This document shows positions 41,541-42,795 of a stretch of DNA of 42,795 nt, one piece after another; within the stretch, counting starts at the first letter, position 1, and every line of letters begins with the position of its first letter. The notes under the pieces are model-generated. The model was not told the DNA's origin. It was given only the letters and a program-made list of their open reading frames with translations, and ran no database searches. The stretch comes from Guillardia theta CCMP2712 (lineage: Eukaryota > Cryptophyceae > Pyrenomonadales > Geminigeraceae), in contig NW_005434601.1 in the NCBI RefSeq assembly GCF_000315625.1, positions 158,092 through 200,886 on the forward strand, given 5' to 3'. The translations under genes were made by a program, and so were the position numbers.

Positions 41541-42795
41541 CTACAGCGGCGTCTGAGCATCCCATCCATCGGGAGAGCTTCGTCCTCCTCTAACCTGCCC
41601 TCTCACCCCAGCACCAGCCCCAGCTCCTGTTTCCCCTTCTCCTGTTCTCCCTTTAGGCCCTGCACTCGCTCCTCTTTGCTTGCCCACGCGCGTCTCTTTG
41701 CGGGATGTCGTCACTCCGTGCACGAACTTGTCCTCTCCCCTGCTCTCTCCCCTGCTCGCGGGCTGCCTGCCATGCTCCTCCTGTTGGGCAAGCGGCGACT
41801 CGACCTACGAGTTGGTGAGGGAAGCAATACAAGAGGGAGGAGGAAAGGAGAGAACAATTTGAACATAAGGACGAAGAGAGCAAGGTAGGCAACGGAGAGA
41901 ACCACAGTAAGCAAGATAAAGTCGAGGAGGAACGAGAGGAGGACGAGGAGGATACCTGGTTCAATGCCAGCTCAGCTTCAGATTTCGTGGATCTGTTGAG
42001 AAACGGTCAAAGTTTTGACAACTACAGCTGGGAAGCATGGCAGACCCGATATGCACGTGTTTCCTTCCTCGGTAGGGGGGGATCGGGTTAGAGAGTTTGA
42101 GCAAGGCAACCCTCTGTAGCGCAATGAGATTCAGAAACACACGTGGGAGGAGGAAGTGATGGAAATGGAGATGGAGATGGAACAAAGAGGAGGAGGAGGA
42201 GGAGGAGGAGGAGGAGGAGGAGGAGGAGGAGGAGGAGGAGGAGGAGGAGAGATGTTGGAGGAGGACCAAGGAGCAAAAGAGAGAAGAAGAAGAAGGAAGC
42301 AGGAGTGAGGCGGAGGGGAATCATGTAGGAGCAGTAGGAGGGAGCAGTAACAGAGTGGAGGGGAGGGAGCTCAGGGAGGTGGGAGAAAGAGGCTCACCCG
42401 CTGAGCGAGCAACTTCTTCTTGAGGTTGATCCTCTCGAGCTCGACCTTCTCCATGTGGGAGGAGACGAGATTCATGGAGGAGGCGAACGACAGGGAGAAG
42501 ACTCGGTTCTCCTCCACCCTCCCTCCCTCCCTCGCTGACCTCAGCCGCTGCCTCTTCTTCTCTATCTCACCAGCCTGAGCCGCCTGCGGTCAAGTGAGGA
42601 AGATGCAGAAAGAAGGCAGAGGAAGAGCAGGAGGAGACGGAGAACACAGCACGCATAGGAGAAGGCGCATGGAGAAAAGTGGAAGGATGGAGGAGGAGGA
42701 GGAGGAGGAGGAGGAGGAGGAGGAGGAGGAGGAGGAGGAGGAGGAGGAGGAGGAGGAGGAGGAGGAGGAGGAGGAGGAGGAGGAGGAGGAGGAGG
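41541..42795 (-). CDS. 3' part of a coiled-coil protein, runs off the right edge
   Basis: Minus-strand exons recognised: AAQAGEIEKKRQRLR (about 42586-42543), ENRVFSLSFASSMNLVSSHM continuing MEKVELERINLKKKLLAQR (about 42510-42397), STKSEAELALNQ (41995-41959), and the last exon 41810-41541, which begins VESPLAQQEEHGRQ and ends in a Gly/Arg-rich low-complexity tail (GAGAGAGVRGQVRGGRSSPD). The junction from 41959 to 41810 is phase 0. The helical exons are heptad-like, so this is the C-terminal end of a coiled-coil protein. The 5' part lies beyond the window, past the GGA repeat. No family recognised. Confidence 0.55.
42188..42250. repeat. GGA triplet repeat
   Basis: About twenty GGA triplets between coiled-coil exons of the minus-strand gene; most likely intronic. 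Confidence 0.9.
42692..42795. repeat. GGA triplet repeat to the right edge
   Basis: An uninterrupted GGA run of at least 34 units reaches the end of the window. It may mark an assembly edge as well as a true microsatellite. Confidence 0.9.

Noticed and set aside
42692-42795. Telomere at the right edge
   Set aside because: GGA triplets are a microsatellite seen several times internally (for example 42188-42250), so there is no reason to call a chromosome end.

Overview
This window reads as nuclear DNA of an intron-rich unicellular flagellate, most likely a cryptophyte such as Guillardia theta. That assignment is inference. The grounds are dense genes with very short introns (mostly 43-60 nt, GT-AG), kinesin-2 and IQ-repeat proteins expected of a ciliated cell, secreted or plastid-type leaders, and protist-style cysteine-rich surface proteins. 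No bacterial operons, rRNA, tRNA, CRISPR array or complete transposon were recognised. Gene models were built by hand from splice sites; where stated, exon phases close exactly.

Layout: 1-260 is simple-sequence DNA. 261-1788 (+) is the 3' end of a kinesin-2 motor gene. 3385-4677 (+) is a single-exon glycerophosphodiester phosphodiesterase. 5179-6306 (+) is a six-exon coiled-coil protein. 9561-7024 (-) is a six-exon protein with a possible DNA-binding head, a peptidase-G2/auto-processing-like domain, a coiled coil and membrane segments. 14888-11644 (-) is a fourteen-exon secretory glycosyltransferase of GT10 type fused to a second GT2-like domain. 15196-16053 (+) is a YnfA/UPF0060 small membrane protein. 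17369-16113 (-) is a riboflavin-pathway reductase (RibD C-terminal type). 18319-21313 (+) holds a signal-peptide region followed by alanine racemase. 23274-21778 (-) is a coiled-coil gene, with further coiled-coil exons up to about 23860. 30488-24625 (-) is a giant secreted cysteine-rich repeat protein with a CUB domain. 34731-32052 (-) is an LRR plus EF-hand-like protein. 36748-35190 (-) is an ankyrin-repeat protein. 37171-41294 (+) is a thirteen-IQ-motif protein. 42795-41541 (-) is the 3' part of another coiled-coil gene.

Several genes have bacterial-type families (YnfA, alanine racemase, RibD reductase, GDPD), but all except GDPD are split by spliceosomal introns, so they are resident eukaryotic genes. 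No shared pathway joins the neighbours. Kinesin-2 and the IQ protein suggest cytoskeletal or ciliary roles, and the glycosyltransferase and giant protein suggest secretory or surface roles. Intergenic stretches carry two recurring textures: C-rich/G-rich islands with CCCACC/CCCTACC runs, and CG-rich islands with repeated GACTC/GAGTC and CCGGGCC words.
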